A stretch of DNA of 64,000 bases, taken from Gonocerus acuteangulatus (Eukaryota; Arthropoda; Insecta; Hemiptera; Coreidae). The translations under genes were made by a program, and so were the position numbers. The stretch spans positions 88,169,785-88,233,784 of the forward strand of contig OX328126.1 in the NCBI GenBank assembly GCA_946811695.1. Reading direction: 5' to 3'. The notes beneath the pieces were generated by a model. It did no database searches. It was not told the DNA's origin and worked only from the letters and a program-made list of their open reading frames with translations. Shown here one piece after another: positions 24,426 through 35,504 of the stretch (position 1 is its first letter; the number at the start of each line of letters is the position of its first letter).

Positions 24426-25134
24426 GAATTCGTTTTTGTTGTCGTTTCTTCTCTACGTATAGAGTTATATTTTTATTTTAAATTTCTTGGTTGATTATTA
24501 CACATTTGTATTTTTTTCATTTCATTTCATAATTTAGTTGATTTAATGATAGGAATTAAAATAAGTATTTCTTATTTACAAATACTATCACAAAGGGTTT
24601 TTATAAAACATTTATGAGTTGCAAGCAACTGACGTTCGCACTGACGCCCATAAACTTGTTCCCACGTATGTAAAATGCAGTAAACCCCCTAGTAAATAAA
24701 ATTGATCTTTACTCATTTTGGTTTTCTTTTTTCGACATATATGGAATATATGATTAATGTGTTTTAAAATGTCGCTATGTAATAAACATTGAAGCGCTAA
24801 ATAGAAAGATGCCCTTTTCAATTCCCTACTAAATCTGAAATACCTTACTTCCCCTGAACAATGCTGCGTGGTTTACTCGAGATGAAGATAGCGTAACCCT
24901 AAGTAAGATGGGTAGATAGGAAGGATGGATCTGGCGAGGGCATGCTTTGTAGAGGAAATGAAAAATGGGGGAGAGACTTGCTCTTGGTGGGGAAAGGGAG
25001 AATAGGGACAGCCACAGGAAAAGGGGAGGGGGCTGTAAGGAAGCATTTTAAGTATTCCAATTTTTTTTTTTTTTCAATAATTTCTTTAGAAGTTTAAACA
25101 TTCTGTATGTGAATACATCTGGTAATATAAACCA
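24426..25134. other. Intron sequence without recognised features
   Basis: AT-rich, then purine-rich at about 24890-25060. No gene or repeat boundary recognised. Confidence 0.5.
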
Positions 25135-25135
25135 A

Positions 25136-25640
25136 CTAGCTGAATACCCGTGCTTCGTCACGGCAGATGAGTAGTTATTTTATTGCGTGAAATAATGTAT
25201 CAACAAAATTAACCCTACTATACACTTGTGCAGTTTATTATAGCACGGTTCCCGTCATACTATCAGTTATTCATCCATTGATAAGTAATCAAAGTATAAT
25301 GTTTCTACGAAATTAGGGCGCTCCGGACCGGTGTCAAGAAAGGGATAACGTAGAGATTACAAGTTATCTATAGGTTACCAGTAACAGGCGTTACCATCAC
25401 CAGGAATAACGTGAACCCTATGAGCAGGGGGACAAAATCAAAATCAAATAGATGGACAAAAGCACAGTTTATTTCTAGTAATTCAAAGTCTGCCATTATA
25501 GTTGAAATTAACCTCAAATAAAAATAATATCATGAAATAGATATACTACCGTAACAGCTGACCTGCTGTCGTCCTAGTAACGCATGCTGTCTAGGCTTGC
25601 CTTCTCTAACCAACTAACAATTCAAACGGAATTTGGATTG
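25136..25640 (-). mobile_element. Helitron-like element, copy 2 (partial)
   Basis: Shares the minus-strand end with the 5484 copy: the same CCGTGACGAAGCACGG hairpin and CTAG terminus. It also shares internal blocks (cacggttcccgtcatacta; ctaggcttgccttctctaacc). The middle is shortened by deletion and it lacks the distal (GAGT)n region. Confidence 0.5.
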
Positions 25641-26162
25641 GAATGTTTTGATGCGTCTGATGTTCGATGTTTTCGAAGTTCCTCATATTTCTGATGCCTA
25701 TGCCCAAATGGGTTGCAATAATGATTTACAAAGGATCATTTTGTTTCCAGTACTTAAATGTGAGTTACCCGTCAACAGTCAGGGAAGATAAATATTCCAT
25801 TCCAAAAATGACAATACAAAACGTTTGTATGATTTTATAGCAAAATAAAGTGAAAACATTTAAAATTTACTAAGAAATCAAGCAAAGTCGTATAGGAATC
25901 TCGAAGGAGACCACGCACTTCTATAGTCCAGCCTAATTATATTCAAAAGGCTACCATAATATCACGCAAAGTCTGCGAGTGAAGCTGGCAGGAGGCGACG
26001 TCCTTCTCTTGTCGAGAAAAAACATTACGCTAGAGGTGCGACAACTAAGCAAATTTCTTAACAAGGTGACCGCTATAACAAAAAATAACTATTATTGGGT
26101 CGATTATATGTGACAATTTGACCAATATCTACAAAATAATTTTGTCATTCTAAATAGTGCAT
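25641..26162. other. Intron sequence without recognised features
   Basis: Between the Helitron-like copy and the gypsy element. No gene or repeat unit recognised. Confidence 0.45.
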
Positions 26163-26215
26163 TTTTGCGTATTTACGCACACAATGATCAATAAATACAC
26201 AAATATATTTTAGTT
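26163..26215. repeat. Terminal 53-bp direct repeat (left), gypsy
   Basis: Begins ttttgcgtatttacgcacac and is identical to 30070-30122. Sequence beyond it differs between the two ends. The next about 30 bp match the other end better in inverted orientation. Confidence 0.85.
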
Positions 26216-26312
26216 ATATGTATATTACGTCTTTCACAAAAAATCACAATTTTTAGATAACAAAATGGCACTTCATAAAAACTCTTAGCAACCAATTCAT
26301 AACCAACCCTCG

Positions 26313-29158
26313 TTACCATCTGAGTAACCTCAGTCCATCAGGCGGGGTCAATGGGCGGTGGACGGTATCATCTCTCAGGAAGACATGGGAGCAGTTCTGC
26401 AGGTCGCGATGCACGAAGGTCTTCTTGGTAGACTGCCTATGAGCTGCTGGACGTAGTTGCTCCATATGCTCTCTAAGTTGGTTGACAAAAGCCTCAGTAG
26501 TCTGGGGCTGCCTGGACTTTTCCAGAAGTTCGCCAGGTAGCCGAAGAGGTTGTCCATAAGTCATCTCGGCTGCGCTGGTGACGTTGTCATCGCGGACAGC
26601 GGAACGGAGTCCAAGCGACACCAATGGTAGCCTGAGGGTCCAGTTGTCACTATCGAGTTGTGTAGTCAAGGCGGTCTTCAAGGAGCGGTGCCACCGTTCG
26701 ACGCATCCGTTTGCTTGCGGGTGATATGCGGTAGTTCTAACGCGCTGGAAACCAAGGGTTTTTGAAAGTTGCAAGAAGAGATCGGATTCGAATTGCCTCC
26801 CTTGATCGGTTGTTATTCGAACCGGAACTCCAAAGCGCGGAATCCAAGTTGACATGAGGGCCTCAGCACAAGTAGACGCAGATATATCCTCGATCGGCTG
26901 AGCTTCTGGCCATCTAGTAAACCTGTCAACCATGGTCAGGCAGTACCGATTGCCGCAAGAAGAAGGAAGAGGGCCAATAATGTCGACGTGGACATGCTCA
27001 AACCTTGATGCAAATGGGAACTTACCTGGAGGTGAGACTGTGTGCCTCTGGACTTTGGAACGCTGGCACGCTAGGCAAGATCGAGCCCACTTTCCAATGT
27101 CGACGTTTTGGTTTGGCCAAAAAAATCGTTGCCCAATGAACCGTCGCGATCCGCGAACACCTGGGTGACTCAGCCCATGGAGGCTCGCGAACACTCCGCG
27201 ACGCGCGCGTTCTGGAACATACGGTCGGGCCTTCTGAGTTGACGTCTCGCACAAGATAGGCTTAGTGACGTGAGGAAGTTCTATCCACTTTAATTGCAGC
27301 CGTGGATTCTTGAAAAGTTCTGGAATCGTAGTATCCTTGGCCTGTGCTTCCGCTATCGCTTCCATGTCATCGGGTCCGGTGATCTCCTCAACTCTCGAAA
27401 AAGCGTCGGCCACTTCGTTCTCCGAACCAGCTACATGGCGGATGTCGGTGGTGAACTAGCTGATATAGTTTACTAACCGGATTCGCATGGGTGTGGAGGA
27501 TTCGGGTTTCTGCTGGAATGCGAAAGTGAGGGGTTTATGATCCGTCCATATGCAGAAATTCCGGCCTTCAATGTAGGGACGAAATTGTTTTATTGTGTGT
27601 ACGTGGAATATGCACGTTGCGCTTTGTTGAGATTCCGAGAAAAAAATCCTAAGGGCTTCCAAGAGTCCGCATTCTTCTGCTGAAGCACTGCTCCTATCGC
27701 AGTGTTCGAAGCGTCGCAGGCCAGCACTAACTCCGCATTAGGGATAGGGTGAGCAAGCATGGCAGCCTTCCTGATAGCTTCTTTGCATGCTTCGAAAGCT
27801 TTTATGCTATTGTCATTCCATGCGATCGGAGTCTTGTCTTTCTTCTTCACTCCGGAAAGGTAGACGTTGAGTGCTGCTTGAAGGGATGTTGCATGGGGAA
27901 TACAGCGCCTGTAGAAATTCACCATGCCTAGATATCTTCGGAGGTCACTTACGGCTGCCGGGCGAGGATAGGTGGTAATGGCCTCAACCTTCTCAGGCAT
28001 AGCGGTGATTCCATTCCTGGTTGACCTTGTGCCCGAGAAATTCAACTTCTTCCTTGGCAAACACACATTTAGCCAGGTTGATGGTAAGGCCATATTCTTG
28101 AAGGCGGCGGAAGACTTCTTCAAGGTGGATTTTGTGTTCTTCTTCGTCCTTAGATCCGATGCATATGTCGTCGATAAAGGGGAAGACAAAGTCCAGGCCT
28201 CGGAGTACGTCGTCTAGAAACCGCTGAAAGGTCTTCGCCGCATTACATAGGCCGAAACACATGCGAGTGAATTCAAAAAGGCCGAAGGGAGTTATGACCG
28301 CTGTCTTTGGAATGTCCTCTTCGGCGATGGGGATTTGATAATACGCCCTAGTGAGGTCGAGCTTGGTGAAAATCTTCTTACCGTGGAGATTAATATTGAA
28401 GTCCGCTATGTTTGGAACTGCGTACCGGTCTAGAATGGTCTTCTCATTTAGTCTCCGGTAATCTCCACAAGGCCTGATTCCACCATCTTTCTTCGGCACG
28501 ACATGTAACGGGCTCGCCCATGAGCTCTTCGAAGGGCGGCAGATACCTTCTTCCATCATCTGCTCGAACTCCTTCTTGGCAGCCGCATACCGTTCAGGTA
28601 CGAGCCTTCTCGCCTTCGCCGTCACTGGTGGTCCGCGGGTCTCAATATGGTGGACAACGGAATGGATGGGGTTCTTGGTGTAGACTGTCGGCCGAGTGAT
28701 GCTTACATACTTCTGAAGAAGATCCATGTACCATTCGCCTCGAGGAACTGAGTAGATGGTTGGTACAGGGACATCAGCTGGTCTCCCGCGAGACGTCAAA
28801 CCAGTAATCCGATCCACTAGTTGGCATGCGGCCAGATCCACCATGATCTTGTAATGGTAAAGAAGATCTGCTCCGATAATCAGCTGTCCTACGTCTGCTA
28901 TGATGAATCGCCAGTTGAATTTCCTTCGAATGCCAAGGTCTAACTCAACCAGCTGATCTCCATAGGTGGGGATGGGAGTTCCGTTGGCAGCAAATAAAAC
29001 GAATTCGCTAGCCACAGCTCGCTTTGTGTTCTTCACGGGGAGGACAGACACAGCTGCACCGGTGTCGACTAGATATCGCAGCTGGGACTTCCGATCTGTA
29101 AGAAATAGGCGGCGCTGGGGAGTAATAGTGGCGGGTTCCGCCTCTGCCGTCGCTACTC
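26313..29158 (-). pseudogene. pol: gypsy Pol: protease, RT, RNase H, integrase, broken
   Basis: Order on the minus strand: retroviral-type aspartic protease with DTGA active site (about 29060-29080); reverse transcriptase with LDLTRAYYQ and catalytic FIDD (about 28000-28600); RNase H with DHKPLTF (about 27510-27545); ADAFSR linker (27413); integrase with an H/H-C-C zinc motif, then the catalytic D, D and E of the core (about 26650-27000). Three lesions are visible: a frame change near 28020, another near 27600-27640, and an in-frame TAG near 27456. The frame also differs from gag, so normal expression would need frameshifting. The element cannot make a full Pol now. Confidence 0.9.
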
Positions 29159-30025
29159 CTAGTTTCCCTGAGACTTAGGTGGGCTAGCAGACTTCCAATC
29201 ACAGGGATATCTGCATTTAGTGGCCTTCTTACCAAACCGGTCATGATAGAAGCAAAATCGGCGATTTTGACTTCTGCTTCGACTGCCACTCCGCTGCCTG
29301 TAGTCAATGGGTTCTACAGATCTACTCTTTCGGGTCTCTAAAGCCGCGATTCGCTGGGTGAGTCGGTCCAAGGTTGCTAAGACACGGTCATCTCGATCGG
29401 CATCCTTGCTATGCCTCACAGATGCCACGTCATAAGTCTTTGGGACGGTCAGCTCCGCGATCCGGTCAGCTATCTCACTCAGTTTGGTTAAATTTGTGTG
29501 GTCAGTTGCCGCTAACGCTGCCTGCATGCCATCAGGTACGGCCCTAGTCCAGATTGACTTAAGTAAATCTTCGGACAATTCGGTTCCACCTAACCCTCTA
29601 AGTTCACTTAGAAACTGAGAAGGGCGCCTATCGCCTAGCTGCTGGTCTTCCAAAAGTTTCCGGACGCGTACTCTTTCCGATTGTCCATAACATTTAATAA
29701 TACGCGCCTTAAGACACTCGTAAGGGTTATCTGCAGGGGGAGGTCTAATTAAATCGATAGCATCCCTTACGGCTGCTCTATCAAGCTGGGCTACCGTTAA
29801 AATAAATTTACGTAGCGAATTGCTGATTTTGTGAAGGTTAAAAATCGCTTCAGCTTGCAAGAAAAAAATTTCGGGATCCGATCTGCAAAATGATGGTAAT
29901 TGAGCTCTCACAGTATGCATGGACGCTGATTCAATCGTCTGAGGGACTAAGACTGGCTCTTGAGGAAGATCCTCTGGATTTTCATCGTCCATAGTGATCA
30001 AATCATAAGCTACATTCAAGTCCAT
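29159..30025 (-). CDS. gag: gypsy Gag, intact 288-residue frame
   Basis: Starts MDLNVAYDLITMDDE. The middle contains a capsid-like region (FFLQAEAIFNLHKI; RKLLEDQQLGDRRPSQFL). The C-terminus is Arg/Ser-rich, then a CX2HX9CX3C cluster (CFYH to CRYPC), an unusual Cys-His-Cys-Cys nucleocapsid motif known from CsRn1-type Ty3/gypsy elements (family knowledge). The frame ends at 29159, where the pol frame takes over. The frame is open despite the decayed pol, so it may be young or simply lucky. It acts in particle assembly and RNA packaging in the family. Confidence 0.85.
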   Translation of the reverse strand: MDLNVAYDLITMDDENPEDLPQEPVLVPQTIESASMHTVRAQLPSFCRSDPEIFFLQAEAIFNLHKISNSLRKFILTVAQLDRAAVRDAIDLIRPPPADNPYECLKARIIKCYGQSERVRVRKLLEDQQLGDRRPSQFLSELRGLGGTELSEDLLKSIWTRAVPDGMQAALAATDHTNLTKLSEIADRIAELTVPKTYDVASVRHSKDADRDDRVLATLDRLTQRIAALETRKSRSVEPIDYRQRSGSRSRSQNRRFCFYHDRFGKKATKCRYPCDWKSASPPKSQGN

Positions 30026-30069
30026 ATCAAAATATATGATTTTCTACTTACTTGAAAGACGATCACCAC

Positions 30070-30199
30070 TTTTGCGTATTTACGCACACAATGATCAATA
30101 AATACACAAATATATTTTAGTTTGTGTGAAAGACAATGTACGCATAATTGAATTTTATTTGTGTGTTTATTAACTTTAATGTGCGTAAATAAGCAAAAG
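30070..30199. repeat. Palindromic sequence at gypsy 5' side
   Basis: The first about 50 bp (ttttgcgtatttacgcacac) recur as an imperfect inverted copy ending gtgcgtaaataagcaaaag at 30199. This gives a 130-bp foldback. The first 53 bp are identical to 26163-26215. Confidence 0.8.
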
Positions 30200-30960
30200 C
30201 ATCAATCTCTGGAAAACCAGACTTAAACATTAGAAGCTTTTTAAAAGTTATAATCGACATGTTTTGTAAAGATTAATTACTTAAAAAGAATCTATGCCAT
30301 CAATTGTGAAGCAGAAAGGCCAATATGGCTGTCGCCTTGATAGAAATGGATCTATCATCACTAAATGAAATGGAGGAGGCGACCAGAATCAATCAATTCC
30401 TTGGAAGGTCTGGGTAGGATAGGATGAACTAGGACTGGATAACATGCCAGGTAGCAGTAAGCTGTGTATGCATGCAAAGTATTTCTCTTCTTCAATATGT
30501 GGCTCATATACACCAGCTTCTTATGGTGAAGAAAGAAATACACATATGTACCACGGTCTACATCATTCAGATTGATATGCTCAAATTTAGATACAAATCT
30601 CTTGAAGAGTTTTAGGTCTGATGAAGTACCACTACTCGCCAGATGATATGGTTCGCTAAGTAACAAAATGTTATTTCGTTGCTATACAAAAATCAATAGT
30701 GTGGTTGTGTAAGATACTATTATTGAACGACTTATCTCTACTCCGGGCATATTTTTCTAAATTCAACTTGAAAAGAAAGTGAAAATGAAGGGGACGATGT
30801 AAAACACAACACTTGGAATCCCGGTAAAAGGCTTGGAGGTAAATAGGTGGGATGTGGGAGTGCGATACCATATTCTGCAAGAATGGATTTAAAAGGGGGA
30901 TTTGGATGGAAACCATGGTGGACGAGCCATAATAAGTTGAGTACTAGTGTTGTGTTGTGA
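30200..30960. other. Intron sequence without recognised features
   Basis: Open minus-strand stretch 30361-30666 has no recognisable motif. I do not call it a gene. Confidence 0.45.
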
Positions 30961-30961
30961 A

Positions 30962-31960
30962 GACACGATATTGCAGTGGAGGTAGATATGCCTCGGTCTC
31001 CAAGTACATGTGGAGGTTGTAAGACGCGATATTGCAGCAGAGGTAGATATGGCTCGGTCTCCTGGGAGGTTGGAAGACACGATATTGCAGCGGAGGTAGA
31101 TATGCCTCGGTCTCCTAGGACATGTGGAGGTTGTAAGACATGATATTGCAGCGGAGGTAGATATGGCTCGGTCTCCTTGGAGGTTGTAAGACACGATATT
31201 GCAGCGGAGGTAGATATGGCTTGGTCCCCTGGGAGGTTGTAAGACACGATATTGCAGTAGAGGTAGTTATGGTTCGGTCTCCTGGGACATGTGGAGGATG
31301 TAAGACACGATATTGCAGCGGAGGTAGATAAGGCTCGGTCCCCTGGGAGGTTGTAAGACACGATATTGCAGTAGAGGTAGTTATGGTTCGGTCTCCTGGG
31401 ACATGTGGAGGATGTAAGACACGATATTCCAGCGGAGGTAGATATGGCTCTGTCTCCTGAGACATGTGAAGGTTGTAAGACACGATATTGCAGCGGAGGT
31501 AGATATGCCTTGATCTCCTAGGAGGTTGCAAGACACGATATTGCAGCGGAGGTAGATATGCCTTGATCTCCTAGGAGGTTGCAAGACACGATAATGCAGC
31601 GGAGGTAGATATGTCTCGGTCTCATGAGACATGTGGAGGTTGCAAAACACGATATTGCTGCGGAGATAGATATGCCTTGTTCTCCTAGGAGGTTGCAAGA
31701 CACGATATTGCAGCTGAGGTAGATATGCCTCCGTCTCATGGGAAATGTGGAGATTGCAAGACACGATATTGCAGCAAAGGTAGATATGGCTCGGTCTCCT
31801 GGGACATGTGGAGGTTGCAAGACACGATATTGCTGCGGAGATAGATATGCCTTGGTCTCCTAGGCGGTTGCAAGACACGATAATGCAGCGGAGGTAGATA
31901 TGCCTCTCTCTCCTGGGACATGTGGAGGTTGCAAGACACGATATTGCAGCAGAGATAAGC
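30962..31960. repeat. Minisatellite, ~16-17 units of ~53-62 bp
   Basis: Units share gacacgatattgcagcgg, then aggtagatatgcctcgg, then either tctcctaggaggttgcaa (short unit) or tctcctgggacatgtgg plus aggttgcaa (long unit). Long and short types alternate irregularly. Apparent minus-strand peptides with repeated SAAISCL come from the repeat and shift frame between unit types. Confidence 0.9.
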
Positions 31961-32340
31961 CTGACATTGAGCTGGCTGTTGTACATTGATCGGGAGGCCA
32001 AGGTGAAGGCCACTCCTCTCACCTGCAGTATTCCGAGCATTCCACAACATTCTCTCGTAGTTCGGAAGGATATGCCCGAGGAACTATCGTATGATAAGTT
32101 AAGAGGGTGGTTGGCGGGGCGGGACGGTCCCGGACAGACGGCCGCTATGCTCATGCGGCTATGAGTCTCATAAGAATTAAAGACCTCAATGATACTTTTA
32201 AGCGCATTTCCAATGAGTTGTTGATTGAAAATCGTAGAAACATTACCTGAAGAAAGACTGTTCCGAATACATCCCCTCGAAGAAATATTGAGCTTTACAA
32301 AGAAGACCACCTACATACATGACACTGGCGATGTACAGAT
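31961..32340. other. GC-richer stretch after the minisatellite
   Basis: A + strand frame ending at 32164 contains DMPEELSYDKLRGWLAG. It looks more protein-like than its surroundings but I do not recognise it, and its upstream part is the minisatellite. It is probably chance or a relic. Confidence 0.3.
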
Positions 32341-32854
32341 CTACTTTATATTTGTCAAATACCACTCACTGACCTATCATCGCCCAGCCCAAACCACTCG
32401 ACAGAAAAATTTGAAATTTCGCATGGACACTCCCTACAGAACGTAGACACACGCTAAGAAAGGATTTTTTGATATTAAAATTTTTAAGTATTTTTAGAGG
32501 GGTTTAAAGTTTTATTTGGTTAGAGCAGGCAAGCCTAGGTAGCATGTGTTGCTAGGACGTTGACAGAACAGCTGTTACCGTACGGTATCTATTTCATTGT
32601 ATTGTTTTTAATTGAAGTTAATTTCAACTATGATGGCAGTCCTTGAATTACTAGAAATAAACTTTAATTATGTCCCTCATAGGATTTAAGCCCTAGTGAT
32701 GGTCCATCCAAGGTAATAATTTCCCGAACCACTCGACAAAAAAATTTGAAATATTGCACAGGCAATCCGTTTAGAATGTAAACACTCGCTAAGAAAGGTT
32801 TTTTTTTTATATTCAAATGTTTAAGTACTTGTAGGGGGGTTTGAATTATTAAGA

Positions 32855-33093
32855 AGTTCCTCATCGGCTCAAAAATGGTCCGATTTTCATGACATTTGGT
32901 TCAAAAATCATTCTTCTCATTTGAAAGATCAAGTTCATTAACCAGCTGAATCGGTTTACTGGAACATGGTTTTTGAAGTAAAATTTGCGCGAATAAATCG
33001 GAACGCTTACATTTTCGTATTTACATTTTACATTTTCGTGTCCATTGCAGGTTCGCGTTATATTGGTTCCTTAACGTAGGAAAACGAATGAAA

Positions 33094-33141
<48 letters not shown>

Positions 33142-33680
33142 GGCGCATCTACTTCTAGGTCATTAGCGCCGACATCCAGGGTGCAGCGAGGAATTTTCCC
33201 AGCGAGCCTTGAGATGAGAAAATTCCTGCCGGAGGTGGGAATCGAACCCACCATCTCCCGCTTATGAATCCAGCGCGCTAGCCACTAGACTACGGGAGAC
33301 CCCGAAACCATTTTTAAAGTGTTTTCTGTAATCGTTTATGAGAAAAATTGATAGAAATACTTTTTCAAACTCATTTTCTGTTTGGGTATTCAGAAACGAT
33401 GATTGTTTCACTTGAAGCTTGTACCAGGTATTTGACATTCATCTAATCTGAGATATTTAAACTTTGGTATCGTTTGGAGGTAAGAAGTATAGGTATGGAA
33501 AAAATTGTATTAATGGTGATACAAAGTTTTCGGATTTCAGTATATTTTCTAAAATATCTCGAAAACGGTTGGGAAAACGTAGTAAGTGGAAGGCGGCTAG
33601 TCGAAAGGTTACTAAATTCTCTACAAAAAAGATTCTGTTATACTGTTCGGTGAGGCGATGTCAATCGAAGAGATAAGTGC
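32855..33680 (-). repeat. Family D repeat, minus copy, interrupted by SINE
   Basis: Matches the body of 21725-22656 in reverse: gatcaagttcattaaccagc, gcgcgaataaatcg, then atctcgaaaacggttggg and atgtcaatcgaagagataag. The match is split at 33090-33315 by the SINE. The (TA)n and hairpin end are absent. Confidence 0.65.
33102..33303 (-). mobile_element. tRNA-derived SINE (second family) with 12-bp target duplication
   Basis: Exact direct repeats gaaaccattttt flank it (33090-33101 and 33304-33315). On the minus strand the tRNA-like head begins gtctcccgtagtctagtggc, has B box ggttcgattcccacc, and ends in a poly-A tail (the T-run at 33097-33139). The tail-side block gcgccgtaaaa differs from the 24205 SINE. 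It is nested in a family-D repeat. Confidence 0.88.
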
Positions 33681-33931
33681 TTAAAACTTCAAAGTTGTTA
33701 GTTTTATTTCTTCTCTGTTTACCTAACTTTTTAAGTGGTTGTTGTATTTTTTAGATACCAACGGAAACAACCACGGTTACCTCCACGTGGTGTTTCCTGG
33801 GTAACTCTTAAAAGTCCGTGCAATAATAAGCTGTACAAAATTCTGTAGTAGCGTTAATTTTGATAATACCTTCTTTAACGCAATATAAAAACTACTTATC
33901 GGCCGTGGTGAAGCGCAGGTAGTCAGCTAGT

Positions 33932-34180
33932 CCTGAGATAAAGCAATGGAACGAGATGTACAGAAATATTCTCTGTAGCATTTAACACTAACTTGAATTT
34001 CAATACTGAAATTCATGTTATATCAATAAATTAATTTTTCAATTGTCCGAGTAAACAATTACATTTTTGTTCGCGATTGAATTAATGTTAACTCTTTCAT
34101 AAAACATCTAGCAATTAGTTGTTATAATGAATCAACATCCACACAATTTTTTTTTCGGTATCTTCCCTAAAGTTTAACTA
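33932..34180. other. Intron sequence without recognised features
   Basis: AT-rich. Nothing recognised. Confidence 0.45.
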
Positions 34181-34184
34181 AAAT

Positions 34185-34560
34185 GCCACCCAAAGTTCAA
34201 TTCCTGTCCACATCCAGTTCACTATTGGTCCTCTTTCAGTCCATTTCTAGACCACTTCCGGTCATATTCTGCTATATCCAATCGACTTCAGACCATTTCT
34301 GGTCTACTATGGCCCACTTCTGGCCCGCATTGGCCACTCCCGACCAACTGCGGGCCATATCCTGTCAGCTCTGGGCCACTCCTAGACCACATCCGCTTCG
34401 TTCTAATAACTTCCCATCACAACTGTTTCATCCTGGCTGACTTCCTGGTCTACTCTTGTACTCCCGGGGTGTTACTCCAGTTCCACGCTGGCCAACTCGA
34501 GATCGACAATTGCCCCATTGCCCTCTTCATCTGGGTTACTTTTGTCACTTCCAGTCCCAT
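34185..34560. repeat. Degenerate short-unit tandem region
   Basis: Loosely repeating words of the form ccacttctgg / ccatttctgg / ggccactcc at about 20-bp spacing. The boundaries are vague. An open + frame (34183-34440) is a by-product. Confidence 0.4.
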
Positions 34561-34894
34561 GTTATCACTGCGCCACACTAATAGTTATTCACTTAGTCCG
34601 AAAAGATCTTTAAAAATGTCCTGTAAAATTGTTTGCATTTTCTTACTGTCTGTAGGAATGAACAGGGAGATGGTACATAAATAGAGGAAGAAGATATGGC
34701 TGCCGGCTATAAAAGAGACATAAACGAGGTCTATAGGAATAATAGCGAAGATAAATCCTAAATCCTAGAATTGATGTTCTCTGAGGGTAAATATCTTTGC
34801 AACACATTCTTGTGTTGTACTGCTGTCTGTAACATCGCAGAGAAACAGACTTCATAAACCTTCAAGTACTTGAGGAATCCGCTGCTTGGAATAT
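34561..34894. other. Intron sequence without recognised features
   Basis: No gene, RNA or repeat unit recognised. Confidence 0.4.
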
Positions 34895-34990
34895 AAGGTA
34901 TGAGGTATTGTCTATTTCTAGGATCCGTCAATGTCTCAATACGCACGTGCATATTGAGACATTGAATGATCCTGGGAATAGACAATACCT
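34895..34990. repeat. Perfect-arm hairpin (~40-bp arms)
   Basis: aggtattgtctatttctagg, then atccgtcaatgtctcaata, pair with tattgagacattgaatgatc and the continuation to 34989 across a ten-base loop (cgcacgtgca). A few mismatches occur. It stands immediately before the 66-bp minisatellite. Confidence 0.8.
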
Positions 34991-34999
34991 TCGTATCAG

Positions 35000-35480
35000 G
35001 GGTTTGTGCGCTATTCACGCACAAGCAGACACTAATGCAATGTTCTCATGCATTTGTAAGTCCAAGGTATTTTGTGTTATTGACGGACAAGCAGACGCTA
35101 ATTCAGAAGGCACACGCGTTTCTAAGTTCTGGGGTTTGGGCGTTACTGACGGACAAGCAGACGCTAATTCAGAAGGCACACGCGTCCCAACGTTCAGGGG
35201 TTTGTGCGTTACTGACGGACAAACAGACGCTAATTCAGAAGACATACGCGTTCCTACGTTCAGGGGTTTATACGGTACTGACGGACATGCAGACGCTAAT
35301 TCAGAAGGCACACGCATTTCTACGTTCTGGGGTTTGGGCGTTACTGACGGACAAACATACGCTAATTCAAAAGGCACACGCGTTCCTACGTTCTAGGGTT
35401 TGTGCGTTCCTGTCGGACATATATACGCTAATTTAAAAAGCTCATGCGTTCCAACGTTCAAGAGTGTGTGCGTTACTGAT
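35000..35480 (+). repeat. 66-bp minisatellite, ~7.5 units
   Basis: Units run gttactgacggacaagcag, acgctaattcagaaggcac, acgcgttcctacgttcaggg, gtttgtgc. The period is 66 bp, a multiple of three, so more than one frame stays open (22-residue repeats such as TDGQADANSEGTRV). There is no start context, splice context or non-repeat coding sequence. I treat it as non-coding. Confidence 0.88.
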
Positions 35481-35504
35481 ATTCATAACAATACATATTT
35501 GAAC

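Larger units (their letters stand above)
26163..30199 (-). mobile_element. Ty3/gypsy retrotransposon, degenerate
   Basis: One gag and a broken pol on the minus strand are bracketed by an identical 53-bp direct repeat (26163-26215 and 30070-30122). This repeat could be the 3' ends of the LTRs. The higher-coordinate copy continues as an imperfect palindrome to 30199. A sequence starting tggtgatcg directly inside it on the minus strand resembles a degraded tRNA-Trp primer-binding site. With the Cys-His-Cys-Cys Gag motif this suggests the CsRn1-like branch (inference). No env is seen. Confidence 0.8.
32340..33931 (+). mobile_element. Helitron-like element, copy 3, interrupted
   Basis: The left part (32340-32700) is the reverse complement of the distal part of the 5484-6670 copy (shared caagcctaggtagc and aatttcaactatgatggcag). 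A second copy of the left block follows at 32700-32850. The right end (about 33790-33931) matches the terminal region and closes with gtcagctag|t. Between them lies a family-D repeat carrying a SINE. The terminal hairpin is partly mutated here. Confidence 0.45.

Noticed and set aside
30361..30666. 101-codon minus-strand frame MLLSEPYHLASSG
   Set aside because: No recognisable motif, AT-rich surroundings, no splice context. Evidence is insufficient to call a gene.
30738..32310. Minus-strand frames rich in SAAISCL repeats, up to 309 codons
   Set aside because: They are encoded by the minisatellite at 30962-31960, and frame changes with unit type. No domain is recognisable.
33232..33303. Functional tRNA gene on the minus strand
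   Set aside because: Good B box but poor anticodon stem. It is part of a SINE with poly-A tail and target duplication.
34908..35436. Overlapping 156- and 162-codon frames with 22-residue repeats
   Set aside because: These result from a 66-bp repeat length. Both frames are open at once, which is not expected of a real gene, and no splice sites link them to NELL.
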